This document shows positions 27,059 through 35,242 of a stretch of DNA of 64,000 bases, in pieces. Within the stretch, counting starts at the first letter, position 1. Every line of letters begins with the position of its first letter. Under the pieces are notes generated by a model that was not told the origin of the DNA, made no database searches, and saw only the letters and a program-made list of their open reading frames with translations. The translations under genes were made by a program, and so were the position numbers. The stretch is from Mycobacterium palustre. Lineage in GTDB: Bacteria > Actinomycetota > Actinomycetes > Mycobacteriales > Mycobacteriaceae. The stretch spans positions 1 through 64,000 of the forward strand of contig NZ_LQPJ01000043.1 of NCBI RefSeq assembly GCF_002101785.1, in the 5' to 3' direction.

Positions 27059-27458
27059 CATCGTCGTCAACATTCATAACCCCGACGACATCGTCGCCGC
27101 CCGCAAAGCCGGACACCAGCTCGCACTGGATCTCGGTTTTTCGCTGACCGACGTCACGATGATCGCCACCGCAATCTCGGAGATCGCCCGCAACATAACG
27201 AGCTACGCCGGGCGCGGCGCCGTCCGCGTCACGGTGGCCGAGCGGGAGGGTCGCAAGGCGCTGGTGGTACGCGCCGAGGACGACGGCCCGGGCATCGCCG
27301 ACGTCGAACGCGCGCTCGAGGACGGATATTCGACCGGTCGCGGGCTCGGCCTGGGACTGCCCGGAGCCCGCCGGCTGATGGACCGACTGGTCATCGACTC
27401 CGCGCTGGGCCACGGGACGGTCGTCGAGATGTGGAAGTGGGTTCCGGCCCGTGGCTGA
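27048..27458 (+). CDS. RsbT-like serine/threonine kinase
   Basis: GHKL-fold kinase, 136 residues. The N box is EIARNITSYAG, the G1 box EDDGPGI, and the G2 region STGRGLGLGLPGARRLMD, all intact, so ATP binding and kinase activity are expected. By homology it phosphorylates the RsbS and RsbR STAS domains under stress, then leaves to activate an RsbU-type phosphatase. GTG 27048 lies within the 3' end of rsbS (11-bp overlap). Confidence 0.9.
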   Translation: MVGDIVVNIHNPDDIVAARKAGHQLALDLGFSLTDVTMIATAISEIARNITSYAGRGAVRVTVAEREGRKALVVRAEDDGPGIADVERALEDGYSTGRGLGLGLPGARRLMDRLVIDSALGHGTVVEMWKWVPARG

Positions 27459-27460
27459 CC

Positions 27461-28087
27461 ATGCATGAGCACGGCCGGCTAGGGCCGATGGAGTGGGCAA
27501 AGGCGGGTCGCCCGCTGCCCAGCGAGCACACCTCGGGCGACCGTGGCATCGCCGTCGACATCGACGGTGCGGCGGCCCTTTTCGGAGTGGTGGACGGCCT
27601 CGGCCACGGGCCGGACGCCGCGGCCGCCGCCGTGCGCGCCGTCAACACCGTCCGGGGCGCCGGCTCCGAGCGGCTCGAAGTCCTGGTTCAGCAGTGCCAC
27701 CGCGTGCTTGCCGGCACCAGAGGCGTCGCCATGACGTTGGCGCGGGTGGACTTCGCCACCAACACACTGGAGTGGACCGGCGTCGGCAACGTCACCGCCG
27801 ATCTGCTGGCCAAGGCGCCGACCGGCGTCCAGGTCCGCTCCAGCGCGCGGCTGACCGCCGGGATCGTCGGCTACCGCATACCGGAAATCAGGCAGGCGCA
27901 GGTGCTTCCGATCCGCACCGGCGACCTGGTCGTGATAAGCACCGACGGCATCGCCGAGCACTTCCTGAACCACATCGACTTCGCGGCTCCCGCTGTCGTC
28001 ATCGCCGAAGAGCTACTCAGCAAGGACGCCAAGGAAACCGACGATGCGATGGTGTTGGTGGCACGTCACCGCGGAGCCCTCCCATGA
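27461..28087 (+). CDS. RsbX-like PP2C phosphatase
   Basis: A 208-residue SpoIIE-type PP2C domain without sensor regions. Metal-binding residues are visible in FGVVDGLGHGPDAA, ISTDGIAEHF and the terminal TDDAMVLV, so it should be active. RsbX resets the Bacillus stressosome by dephosphorylating RsbS/RsbR. ATG 27461 lies 2 bp after the rsbT stop; an in-frame GTG at 27431 would overlap rsbT. The stop overlaps the next start (ATGA). Confidence 0.85.
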   Translation: MHEHGRLGPMEWAKAGRPLPSEHTSGDRGIAVDIDGAAALFGVVDGLGHGPDAAAAAVRAVNTVRGAGSERLEVLVQQCHRVLAGTRGVAMTLARVDFATNTLEWTGVGNVTADLLAKAPTGVQVRSSARLTAGIVGYRIPEIRQAQVLPIRTGDLVVISTDGIAEHFLNHIDFAAPAVVIAEELLSKDAKETDDAMVLVARHRGALP

Positions 28088-30300
28088 GCGCCAGCGACGA
28101 CTTCCGGGTCCGATACACCGCCGCGTTGCGCGCCTACCTGGACGCGGGCGACGAGGACACGCTGGCCGTCGGCAACGAGCTCGGACGCCGCGCCCTGCAG
28201 GAACAAATCAGCATGCTCGCCATCGTCGAGCACCATTTCCGCCTGGTTCAGGAATTGGCCGGGGCCTATCCGATCGACAGGCCGACGGCGCTGGAATTCC
28301 TTTTGCAGACGCTGGCACCCCTGGACGTGGTCACGCGCGGATTTCTCGACGGGACCAGGCGCTACGAGGAGCAACGGGCCCGCGCCGAGGGGCTGGCCGA
28401 CCGGGACAAATTCCGAACCGCCCTGGTGAATTCGCTGCAGGAAGGCTTCTTCGTCGCCGACCACGAGGGCGCGGTGATCGAGGTCAACGACGCCTTCATT
28501 CAGATCGTCGGCTACCCCGCCGAGGGCCTGCCCTACCGGTGGCCGCACCCCTGGCTCGTCGACAAAAGGGCCGCGCGCGAACAACAATCGCTGGTCGGGA
28601 CCATCGGCCGCGCCGAGTACGAGACGCCGATCCGGCACCGAGACGGTCACATCGCCTGGGTGAAGGTCAGCATCAACGCGGTCAAGGAAACCGGCAGCGA
28701 CCGCGACGTCTACGTGGGGACCGTGCGGGACATCACCGCCGAACGGGCCTTCGCGGCCCGGGAAAGCGCCGTCTTGCGGCTGGCCACGGCGGTGGCGGTG
28801 GCCAAGACCGTGACCGAGCTGTTGTCGATCACCTTGGAAGAGTGCCGCACCGCGATCGACGTCCACCGTGTCATCGCCGTCTCCTGGCCCAGCGGCGACG
28901 GCGATCCGACCGTCCAGGTCGCGGGCCCGCCGATCGAAACCTCCTGGCGCAGAATGGATCCCTGGCTGAAGAAGACCTTCCAGGACGCCCGTCACCAGCT
29001 GCCGCTGACGGCAAAGACGGCCGAGCGGCCCGAAAACCCCGGCAAGGCACAGGGATTGGTCGCGGTGCTGTCTGGCACCGGTGACCTCGCGCTGTGGCTC
29101 GAGCTTCGCGCGCCCCGCTGGGTCAGCGCGGAGGATCGGCTGCTGGTCACGGTGCTCATCGGGCACCTCAGCCTGGCGATGCAGCACGTGCGCCAGTTCG
29201 AGAGCGCGCGGGAAACCTCGCTGACCCTGCAGCGCACGATGCTGCCCTCGGTCGAGCCGCCCGCGGGTTTCGCGGTCCGCTACGAACCGGCGGTTCCGCC
29301 GCTGGAGATCGGCGGCGACTGGTATGACGTGTTGCCGATCGGCGACCACCGCATCGGCATCGTGGTCGGCGACTGCGTGGGTCGCGGCCTACCGGCGGCC
29401 GCGATCATGGGTCAGTTGCGAAGTTCGGCGCGCGCGCTGCTGATCACCGGCGCCGAGCCGGCGGTGTTGCTCGAGCAACTCGACTCGGCGGCGTCGCTGA
29501 TCCCGAATGCGTACTGCACCACCGTCTTCCTGGCGATCCTCGATACCTATTCGGGGGTCATGCAGTACAGCAACGCCGGCCACATGCCGGCCATGCTGGC
29601 CGGACCCGCCCCGGCGCGCACCAGCGTGCTGACCGACGCCGTGTCGGTGCCGCTTGCGGTCCGCCGGGCCGAACCGCGCCCGCAAGCCTCCCTGGTGCTG
29701 CCGGCCGGCTCGACGCTGATGCTGTTCACCGACGGCCTGGTTGAGCGTAAGCACGAGTCGATCGACATCGGAATCGCCCGCGCCGCAGACGTTTTGGTGG
29801 AAACAATGCAGCTGCCACTGGACGAGGTTCCCGCCGCCGTGGTGAGCGCACTGGCCCCGGCGTCGGGGTACGACGACGACGTCGCGATGGTGATCTACCG
29901 CCACCAGCCGACACACCTTCGCATCGAAAGCGCCGCCACCGCCGACCAATTGGTCGACGTCCGGCACCGGCTGACCGCGTGGATGCGGGTCCACGGCGTG
30001 CGGGATGCGCAGGCCGGCGACATCGTGCTGGTCGTCAACGAAGCGTGCACCAACTGCGTCGAGCACGCCTACCGGGGGCACGGGGTCGGGACGATGCTGA
30101 TCGAAGCCAGCATCGCCGACGGCGAGGTCCGGACGCGCATCACCGATTCCGGTTCGTGGAAAACACCGGCCGCCAACCCCGGTAACAGCGGGCGCGGGCT
30201 GCTGTTGATGAGGGCGCTGAGTAAAACCATGGAGCTGGACAGCAGCCCGACCGGCACGACGGTCGACATCACCTTCGGCCTGACCGCGGAGGACCAATGA
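28084..30300 (+). CDS. RsbU-like multidomain phosphatase/kinase (PAS-GAF-PP2C-HATPase)
   Basis: A 738-residue signalling protein. In order: a helical RsbU_N-like region (1-100, resembling the RsbT-binding domain), PAS (about 115-230, EGFFVADHEGAVIEVNDAF), GAF (about 235-385), PP2C/SpoIIE phosphatase (about 400-605, with EIGGDWYDV, VVGDCVGRGLPAA, LFTDGLVER and YDDDVAMVI), and a C-terminal GHKL ATPase (about 610-735, with VVNEACTNCVEHAY and SGRGLLLMRAL). Phosphatase metal ligands and kinase boxes look intact. It may combine the RsbU output (dephosphorylating an anti-anti-sigma factor) with an RsbW-like kinase. No sigma gene lies in the cluster. Overlaps both neighbours by 4 bp. Confidence 0.9.
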   Translation: MSASDDFRVRYTAALRAYLDAGDEDTLAVGNELGRRALQEQISMLAIVEHHFRLVQELAGAYPIDRPTALEFLLQTLAPLDVVTRGFLDGTRRYEEQRARAEGLADRDKFRTALVNSLQEGFFVADHEGAVIEVNDAFIQIVGYPAEGLPYRWPHPWLVDKRAAREQQSLVGTIGRAEYETPIRHRDGHIAWVKVSINAVKETGSDRDVYVGTVRDITAERAFAARESAVLRLATAVAVAKTVTELLSITLEECRTAIDVHRVIAVSWPSGDGDPTVQVAGPPIETSWRRMDPWLKKTFQDARHQLPLTAKTAERPENPGKAQGLVAVLSGTGDLALWLELRAPRWVSAEDRLLVTVLIGHLSLAMQHVRQFESARETSLTLQRTMLPSVEPPAGFAVRYEPAVPPLEIGGDWYDVLPIGDHRIGIVVGDCVGRGLPAAAIMGQLRSSARALLITGAEPAVLLEQLDSAASLIPNAYCTTVFLAILDTYSGVMQYSNAGHMPAMLAGPAPARTSVLTDAVSVPLAVRRAEPRPQASLVLPAGSTLMLFTDGLVERKHESIDIGIARAADVLVETMQLPLDEVPAAVVSALAPASGYDDDVAMVIYRHQPTHLRIESAATADQLVDVRHRLTAWMRVHGVRDAQAGDIVLVVNEACTNCVEHAYRGHGVGTMLIEASIADGEVRTRITDSGSWKTPAANPGNSGRGLLLMRALSKTMELDSSPTGTTVDITFGLTAEDQ

Positions 30301-31376
30301 CGCCCGAAGATCCGTTTGCGGGGCCCGAATGCGGGGTACTCGCCGGCGTGACCCGCGCATCAATCACGGCCGCGCCCGCCCTGCCGGCAGCGCACGGCCC
30401 GCTATCCACGGCGGTCCGCCACGCGCTGACCGGGCCGCCCTCCCGTGACCACCTCGCTCGCATCGGCGCCTCCGTGCGGGATTCCGATCCCTACGGTCTG
30501 GATCTTCAACTGGCGCTGTCGATGTGCTACGAGCTGCACTATCGCGGCTTCGCCGGCGTCGATCCGAGCTGGGAGTGGAATCCCGCGCTGCTGGGATTGC
30601 GCGCGGAGCTGGAACGGGTCTTCTTGGCCGGCGTGCGGCGCGACGTCGGTCCCATCGAACCCGGCCGCACCGCGGCCACCGAGATGGAGGCCCTTTGCGT
30701 CGAACCGCCCGACGGCACCGGCCCGTCGTACTTTTTGCGTGACACGGGAACCTGGCAACAGATGCGCGAGTACTTCGTGCACCGCTCGGTCTATCACCTC
30801 AAAGAGGGCGATCCGCACGCCTGGGCGATCCCCCGGCTGACGGGTACCGCCAAGGCGGCCTTCGTGGCCATCGAGTTCGACGAGTACGGCGCCGGTCAGG
30901 GACCGCGGCTGCACCAGCAGCTGTTCGCCGATCTCATGACGGCGGCCGGCCTGGATTCGACGTATCTCGCCTACCTCGACGCCGTCCCCGCCGAGGCGTT
31001 GGCGGCGGTGAACCTGATGTCGATGTTCGGGCTGCACCGGTCGCTGCGTGGCGCCGCGATCGGGCATTTCGCCTCGACGGAGATCACCTCCCCGCCGGGA
31101 TCGCGGCGGATGGTTCAGGCGCTAATGCGGATGCAGGCGCCGGCCGCCTGCATCGGTTTCTACAGCGAGCACGTCGAAGCCGACGCCGTCCACGAGCAAG
31201 TGGTGCGCCGCGACGTCGTCGGTGATCTCGTGGCAAAGGAGCCCGATCTCGACGCGGACGTGGTGTTCGGGATCCGCGCACACGCCGCGGTCGAAAACCG
31301 TTTGGCTGACCGGCTTATGGAGTCGTGGAAGCAGGATCGGACGTCGTTGCGGCGGCCGCTCGACCAGCTGGACTAG
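30297..31376 (+). CDS. Iron-containing redox enzyme (haem-oxygenase-like fold)
   Basis: A 359-residue protein of the haem-oxygenase-like di-iron/iron-containing redox family. Candidate ligands occur in the expected helical pattern: Glu158 and His167 in REYFVHRSVYHLKE, Glu193 in AIEFDEYG, His206, and Glu291/His292 plus His299 in YSEHVEADAVHE. Family members carry out varied oxidations with O2; this substrate is unknown. It starts by ATGA overlap with the RsbU-like gene, so it is the terminal member of the stressosome operon. Its 3' end overlaps the convergent CDGSH gene by 62 bp. Confidence 0.83.
   Translation: MTPEDPFAGPECGVLAGVTRASITAAPALPAAHGPLSTAVRHALTGPPSRDHLARIGASVRDSDPYGLDLQLALSMCYELHYRGFAGVDPSWEWNPALLGLRAELERVFLAGVRRDVGPIEPGRTAATEMEALCVEPPDGTGPSYFLRDTGTWQQMREYFVHRSVYHLKEGDPHAWAIPRLTGTAKAAFVAIEFDEYGAGQGPRLHQQLFADLMTAAGLDSTYLAYLDAVPAEALAAVNLMSMFGLHRSLRGAAIGHFASTEITSPPGSRRMVQALMRMQAPAACIGFYSEHVEADAVHEQVVRRDVVGDLVAKEPDLDADVVFGIRAHAAVENRLADRLMESWKQDRTSLRRPLDQLD
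30314..30339 (+). promoter_or_regulatory. Internal SigF-type promoter motif
   Basis: GTTT (30314-30317), 16 bp, GGGTAC (30334-30339), inside the first codons of the redox-enzyme gene. An in-frame GTG at 30348 lies 9 bp after the -10, so a leaderless message would give a protein 17 residues shorter. It would let the last gene of the operon be induced separately by SigF. Confidence 0.45.
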
Positions 31377-31578
31377 ACATCCGCGCGTCCTTTTTCATGG
31401 TGCGGCAGCGCCGATGGCTGGTGTCGCACAACGGATAGTTTTGGCTGCGCCGGCAGGTGCAGATGGCCACCATGAACCGATCCGACTCGACGACGTCCCC
31501 GCCGGGCGTCTCGATGCGCACCGGCCCGGAGACCAGGACGGGCCCGTTGGGCACCACCTGTACCCGAGTGGTCGTCAT
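31315..31578 (-). CDS. CDGSH iron-sulfur protein
   Basis: An 87-residue protein with the CDGSH [2Fe-2S] signature: Cys40, Cys42, Cys51 and His55 in CTCRRSQNYPLCDTSH. Three Cys and one His ligate a redox- and pH-labile cluster. The C-terminal 25 residues are low-complexity and lie opposite the end of the iron-redox-enzyme gene. Start ATG 31578 overlaps the methyltransferase stop by 4 bp, so the two form an operon. It could transfer electrons or clusters to a neighbouring redox enzyme, which is inference from position. Confidence 0.86.
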   Translation of the reverse strand: MTTTRVQVVPNGPVLVSGPVRIETPGGDVVESDRFMVAICTCRRSQNYPLCDTSHRRCRTMKKDARMSSPAGRAAAATTSDPASTTP

Positions 31579-32264
31579 GGCTTGTCGGCCCGGATCACGA
31601 CGAGTTCCTCTTCGCGGCGCCCCGTCGGGATCCGGCCGATCTCCTCCAGCCACCGCGCCCGCACCGACATCACCGGGCCAAATGGAATCCACATGGAGGC
31701 AATGACTTCGGCTTGCATACCGGCCCACTTCAGGCGATCCAGCGATGGTTGGACGCCGGCGATCGCCGAGTGTACGAGCAGCAGGGATCCCCCGTCGCAC
31801 AGCAGCTTTGGGGCCGCTTCGCACAGCGGGTCGAGGATCAGGCGCCCATCGGATCCGGCGTTCCAGGCCCACGACGGGCCCGCCCCCGGGCCGATGAGGG
31901 CCGAGTCGTCGTCCGGTGGGACCGGGACGTACGGGGGATTCGCCACCACGACGTCGAAGGGTGCGCAGTCGACCGCGTCCATCCACGATCCCGCGCGGAC
32001 GTCGACCGCCACACCGGCCAGCGCGGCGTTGGTCTGGGCGCAGCGCACCGCTTCCGGGCAGATGTCGAAGGCGGTCACGCTGGAACAACCCATTTCGGCC
32101 GCGGCCATCGCCACGAATCCGCTGCCCGTACACAGGTCCAAAACCCGCCGTCCCGGCATGAGTGCCGTGTTGTGCATCGCGTCCACCAGCAACCGAGAGT
32201 CTTCTTGAGGCTGGTACACGTTGTGCCTTACCGAGATGGTGGGTTCGGGGTAGGTTGTTGTCAA
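31575..32264 (-). CDS. HemK/PrmC-like SAM-dependent methyltransferase
   Basis: Class I methyltransferase, 229 residues. Motif I is VLDLCTGSGFVAMAAAE and the amino-methylating motif is VVANPPYVPV, as in enzymes that methylate glutamine or other planar nitrogens in proteins or nucleic acids. QPQEDSRLLVDAM near the N-terminus is characteristic of this group. Start TTG 32264 has GAAAGG upstream. A SigF-like motif with a one-base mismatch (GTTT-N16-GGGCAT, 32349-32324) lies upstream on this strand. The target is unknown. Confidence 0.83.
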   Translation of the reverse strand: MTTTYPEPTISVRHNVYQPQEDSRLLVDAMHNTALMPGRRVLDLCTGSGFVAMAAAEMGCSSVTAFDICPEAVRCAQTNAALAGVAVDVRAGSWMDAVDCAPFDVVVANPPYVPVPPDDDSALIGPGAGPSWAWNAGSDGRLILDPLCEAAPKLLCDGGSLLLVHSAIAGVQPSLDRLKWAGMQAEVIASMWIPFGPVMSVRARWLEEIGRIPTGRREEELVVIRADKP

Positions 32265-32373
32265 CGTCGGCCTTTCGTAAGCCTTTAAGGACCGCCGTGG
32301 CGGCCCACGGCTTGGCCTATGTAATGCCCGCAAACCGGCCCGTTGAAACGGGGCAGTTTGCGCCGTTCCTCGG

Positions 32374-32928
32374 TTATCCCGTGGTGGCGTGTTCCAGTTG
32401 TTTGACGAGCGTATCGGAGAACGCCGGAAGGTCCGAGGGCGAGCGACTGGTGATCAGATTGCCGTCCACCACCACCTCTTCGTCCACCACGTGCGCGCCG
32501 GCGTTGCGCAGGTCGGTGCGGATGCTCGGGTACGACGTCAGCGTTCGCCCCACCGCAACGCCGGCCTCGACCAGCGTCCAGGGACCGTGGCAGATCGCGG
32601 CGACGGGCTTTCCCGATACCACGAAGTCGCGCACGAACGACACGGCGGAATCGTTTAGCCGCAGCTTGTCCGGGTTCACCGTGCCGCCGGGAAGCACCAG
32701 ACCGTCGAACTCCCCCACCGAAGCGTCGGAAACCTCGCGGTCGACGTCGAAAGCGCCGGCCGGCTCCAGGTCGTGGTTACGGGCCTGGATTTGACCGGCC
32801 TTCAGTGACAGCAGCTGGACTTGGGCGCCCGCCCGTTCGAGCGCCTCGCGCGGTTGCTCGAGTTCCACCTTTTCCACGCCATCGGCTGCCAGGATCGCGA
32901 TCTTTATGCCTTGCAATTCATTTGACAT
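32374..32928 (-). CDS. DJ-1/PfpI family protein
   Basis: A 184-residue type-1 glutamine-amidotransferase-like fold of the PfpI/YhbO group. The nucleophile elbow is VAAICHGPWTL with the conserved Cys followed by His; an upstream Glu in the DGVEKVELEQP segment fits the family triad. Members are stress-induced and reported to act as glyoxalases, deglycases or proteases. It follows the alcohol dehydrogenase gene by 19 bp and is the last gene of a three-gene run with a SigF-type promoter. Confidence 0.88.
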   Translation of the reverse strand: MSNELQGIKIAILAADGVEKVELEQPREALERAGAQVQLLSLKAGQIQARNHDLEPAGAFDVDREVSDASVGEFDGLVLPGGTVNPDKLRLNDSAVSFVRDFVVSGKPVAAICHGPWTLVEAGVAVGRTLTSYPSIRTDLRNAGAHVVDEEVVVDGNLITSRSPSDLPAFSDTLVKQLEHATTG

Positions 32929-32947
32929 CGCGGTACTCCCTTCGGGG

Positions 32948-34117
32948 TTAGGGGTTCATGACGACCTTCGTGCAGCCGTCCTGCTTGCGCTTGAAGATTT
33001 CGTAGCCGTGCGGAGCCTGGTCGAGCCGCAGATGGTGGCTGATGACGATCGTGGGGTCGATGTCGCCCCTGCGTATCCGGTCCAGCAGCGGACGCATGTA
33101 GCGCTGCACGTGGCATTGGCCGGTCCTGATGGTCAGCGAACGGTTCATGACCGCGCCGATGGGAAACTTGTCCATCAGGCCGCCGTACACCCCGATGATG
33201 GACAGCGTTCCACCGTTGCGGCAACTCATGGCCGCTTCCCGAAGTGCGTGTGGGCGTTCGGTTTCCAACCGCATGGCCTGCTTGACGCGGTCGTATGCGT
33301 CCAGCGGCGCCGATGCGTTGCGGGCTTCCATGCCGGCGGCGTCGATGCAGTGGTCCGGCCCGCGCCCGGCGGTCATGTCCTGCAGCTCCTCGAGCACCGA
33401 CGTCTCGGCAAAGTTGACCGGGGTCGCGCCCACCTTTTCGGCCAGCTCCAAGCGATACGGAACCCGGTCGACGGCAATGACTTTCGACGCGCCCAGCAAG
33501 AACGCGCTCATGATCGCGAACAGGCCGACCGGGCCGGCGCCCCACACCGCCACCAGCTGGCCCGGCTGGATGTCACACATTTCGGCACCCATGTAGCCGG
33601 TCGGCAAGATGTCCGACAAGAACAGCACCTGGTCGTCGGTCAGGTCGTCGTCGATCTTCAAAGGACCGACGTCGGCGAAGGGCACCCGCGCGTATTCGGC
33701 TTGGCCGCCGGCAAATCCGCCCAGCATGTGCGAATAGCCGAACAGGCCCGCCGGGGAATGGCCCATGAACTTCTCGGCAATGCCGGCGTTGGGGTTGGAG
33801 TTCTCGCACAGCGAGAACAGCTCACGCTCGCAGGCCGAGCATGCCCCGCAGGCGATCGGGAACGGCACCACCACCCGGTCGCCGACCGCAAGGTTGTGCA
33901 CCCCCTTGCCGACCTCGACGACCTCGCCCATGAATTCGTGGCCCAGCACGTCACCGCGCTTGACCGTCGGGATGTACCCGTCGTACAGGTGCAGGTCGGA
34001 ACCGCAGATCGCGGTGGAGGTGACGCGCACGATGGCGTCACGGTCGTTGAGGATCTTGGGATCCGGGACCGATTGCACCTCAACGCTGTTGCGGCCCGAG
34101 TAAACGGTTGCCCTCAT
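32948..34117 (-). CDS. Zinc-dependent alcohol/formaldehyde dehydrogenase
   Basis: Medium-chain dehydrogenase, 389 residues, of the glutathione-independent formaldehyde dehydrogenase-like group. Catalytic zinc ligands: Cys in TAICGSDLH, then His-Glu in [10 protein letters not shown]. Structural zinc: four Cys in [15 protein letters not shown]. The NAD-binding Rossmann motif is [11 protein letters not shown]. The substrate may be an aldehyde or alcohol produced in stress, but this is not shown. Start ATG 34117 overlaps the SRPBCC stop by 4 bp. Confidence 0.9.
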   Translation of the reverse strand: MRATVYSGRNSVEVQSVPDPKILNDRDAIVRVTSTAICGSDLHLYDGYIPTVKRGDVLGHEFMGEVVEVGKGVHNLAVGDRVVVPFPIACGACSACERELFSLCENSNPNAGIAEKFMGHSPAGLFGYSHMLGGFAGGQAEYARVPFADVGPLKIDDDLTDDQVLFLSDILPTGYMGAEMCDIQPGQLVAVWGAGPVGLFAIMSAFLLGASKVIAVDRVPYRLELAEKVGATPVNFAETSVLEELQDMTAGRGPDHCIDAAGMEARNASAPLDAYDRVKQAMRLETERPHALREAAMSCRNGGTLSIIGVYGGLMDKFPIGAVMNRSLTIRTGQCHVQRYMRPLLDRIRRGDIDPTIVISHHLRLDQAPHGYEIFKRKQDGCTKVVMNP

Positions 34118-35058
34118 GCCGTGGCTCCTTCACGGGTCGGTTGTGCGGGTCGCTGATGCATCTGCCGGCCCGCGACGGTTCCCTCCGGGGAGCCGTCAGA
34201 GCGCACCACCTGCCCGGTTTCGAGCATTTGCTTGAATCGCCGGAGGTCGTCGTTGACCTGTTGCTCGGGCGATTCGCCGAACAGACTCGCCACGGCCTTG
34301 CCGAGCGCGCCGCCCGGGATCTCGTAGCCGATCTGAACGCGGACCTCGGTGCCTTCACCGGTCGCGGCGGGCGTGAACTCGACGCTGCCTCCGTTGTGGA
34401 TCGAAAAATCCGGCAGCGACTGCCAGGCGATCCGCTTGTTGGGCTGGTCCTCGGTGAGCTGGGCTTCCCACCGCACCGGCCGGCCGACCGGCGCGTTGGC
34501 CACCCACTGCGATCGTCCGTCGGCGCCGGCGGTGACCGACTGCAGGTGGTGCATGAAGCTGGGCAGGTTCTCCAGGTCTCGCCAGAAGCCGTAGACGTCC
34601 TCGACCGGGCGCCGGACCGTGATCGCGGCGCGCAGGGTGCGGTGGCGCGCCGCGTCGGCGTGGCGTCCCCCGCCCCGCGGACCGCCGCCGGTGGTGCGCA
34701 ACGCCGCGTAGAGGTCGGCGGCGCCGATCGCGCCCAGGACCAGGCCCATGATCGCCCCCCGGCGGCGGCGCCCCGGGCCGCGGGCGGCCACCCCGGCGGC
34801 CAGCAGCGCCACGTCCAGGGCATCGCCGGCCACCCTCGTCCAGACCAGCCTGTCCGGGCCGGCCACCAGCGCCGCGCCGTGGCCGCACTCGCGCGCCCCC
34901 AGCGCGCGGATGACCCGGCGCGACAGCCTGGTGTCGTCCACGCCGGCCACCGCAGCAACTTTCCCGGGCGCCGCCAATTCGGCGAGGCCGAGCCCGAAGC
35001 TCGCACCCGCGAGCGCCCTCACCAACGGCGCGGGGGCATTGCTGGATCGATCACTCAT
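34114..35058 (-). CDS. Membrane/SRPBCC-domain protein
   Basis: A 314-residue two-part protein. The N-terminal 120 residues contain hydrophobic segments (about 12-28, 72-90 and 101-120) and a conserved LAAPG motif; the C-terminal part (about 128-275) is an SRPBCC/polyketide-cyclase-like domain beginning [26 protein letters not shown] folds bind hydrophobic ligands. Such fusions occur with stress-induced alcohol dehydrogenases in actinobacteria. First gene of the SRPBCC-dehydrogenase-PfpI operon. Confidence 0.82.
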   Translation of the reverse strand: MSDRSSNAPAPLVRALAGASFGLGLAELAAPGKVAAVAGVDDTRLSRRVIRALGARECGHGAALVAGPDRLVWTRVAGDALDVALLAAGVAARGPGRRRRGAIMGLVLGAIGAADLYAALRTTGGGPRGGGRHADAARHRTLRAAITVRRPVEDVYGFWRDLENLPSFMHHLQSVTAGADGRSQWVANAPVGRPVRWEAQLTEDQPNKRIAWQSLPDFSIHNGGSVEFTPAATGEGTEVRVQIGYEIPGGALGKAVASLFGESPEQQVNDDLRRFKQMLETGQVVRSDGSPEGTVAGRQMHQRPAQPTREGATA

Positions 35059-35211
35059 TGTCGACTCCCTGCGCCGCGGAACGGGATCGAGCGCAAACCT
35101 GCTGCGGCGCAGTACCTTGCAGGACCTTGCAGGCCGCCTCTTGCCCTGTCCGCGGTCGTTGTTTTTCCGTCAAGCCGCCGGTGGTAGCCGGGGGCCACTA
35201 TGGGCCCTCGG

Positions 35212-35236
35212 GTACCCCGGCGCGGCGCGCCCAAAC
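35212..35236 (-). promoter_or_regulatory. SigF-type promoter for the SRPBCC operon
   Basis: On the minus strand GTTT (35236-35233), 15 bp, GGGTAC (35217-35212). It lies about 155 bp upstream of the SRPBCC start and just after the end of the F420-enzyme gene, so the operon need not depend on readthrough. Confidence 0.5.
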
Positions 35237-35242
35237 GCACGA

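Noticed and set aside
27493..28083. N-terminal extension of the RsbU-like protein by 197 codons
   Set aside because: The extension is an Arg-rich shadow of the RsbX-like gene. The ATG at 28084 with ATGA overlap and an RsbU_N-like start is the better choice.
32162..32794. Plus-strand frame across the methyltransferase and PfpI genes
   Set aside because: Ser/Arg/Thr-rich shadow with no motif; both minus-strand genes in this stretch have diagnostic motifs.
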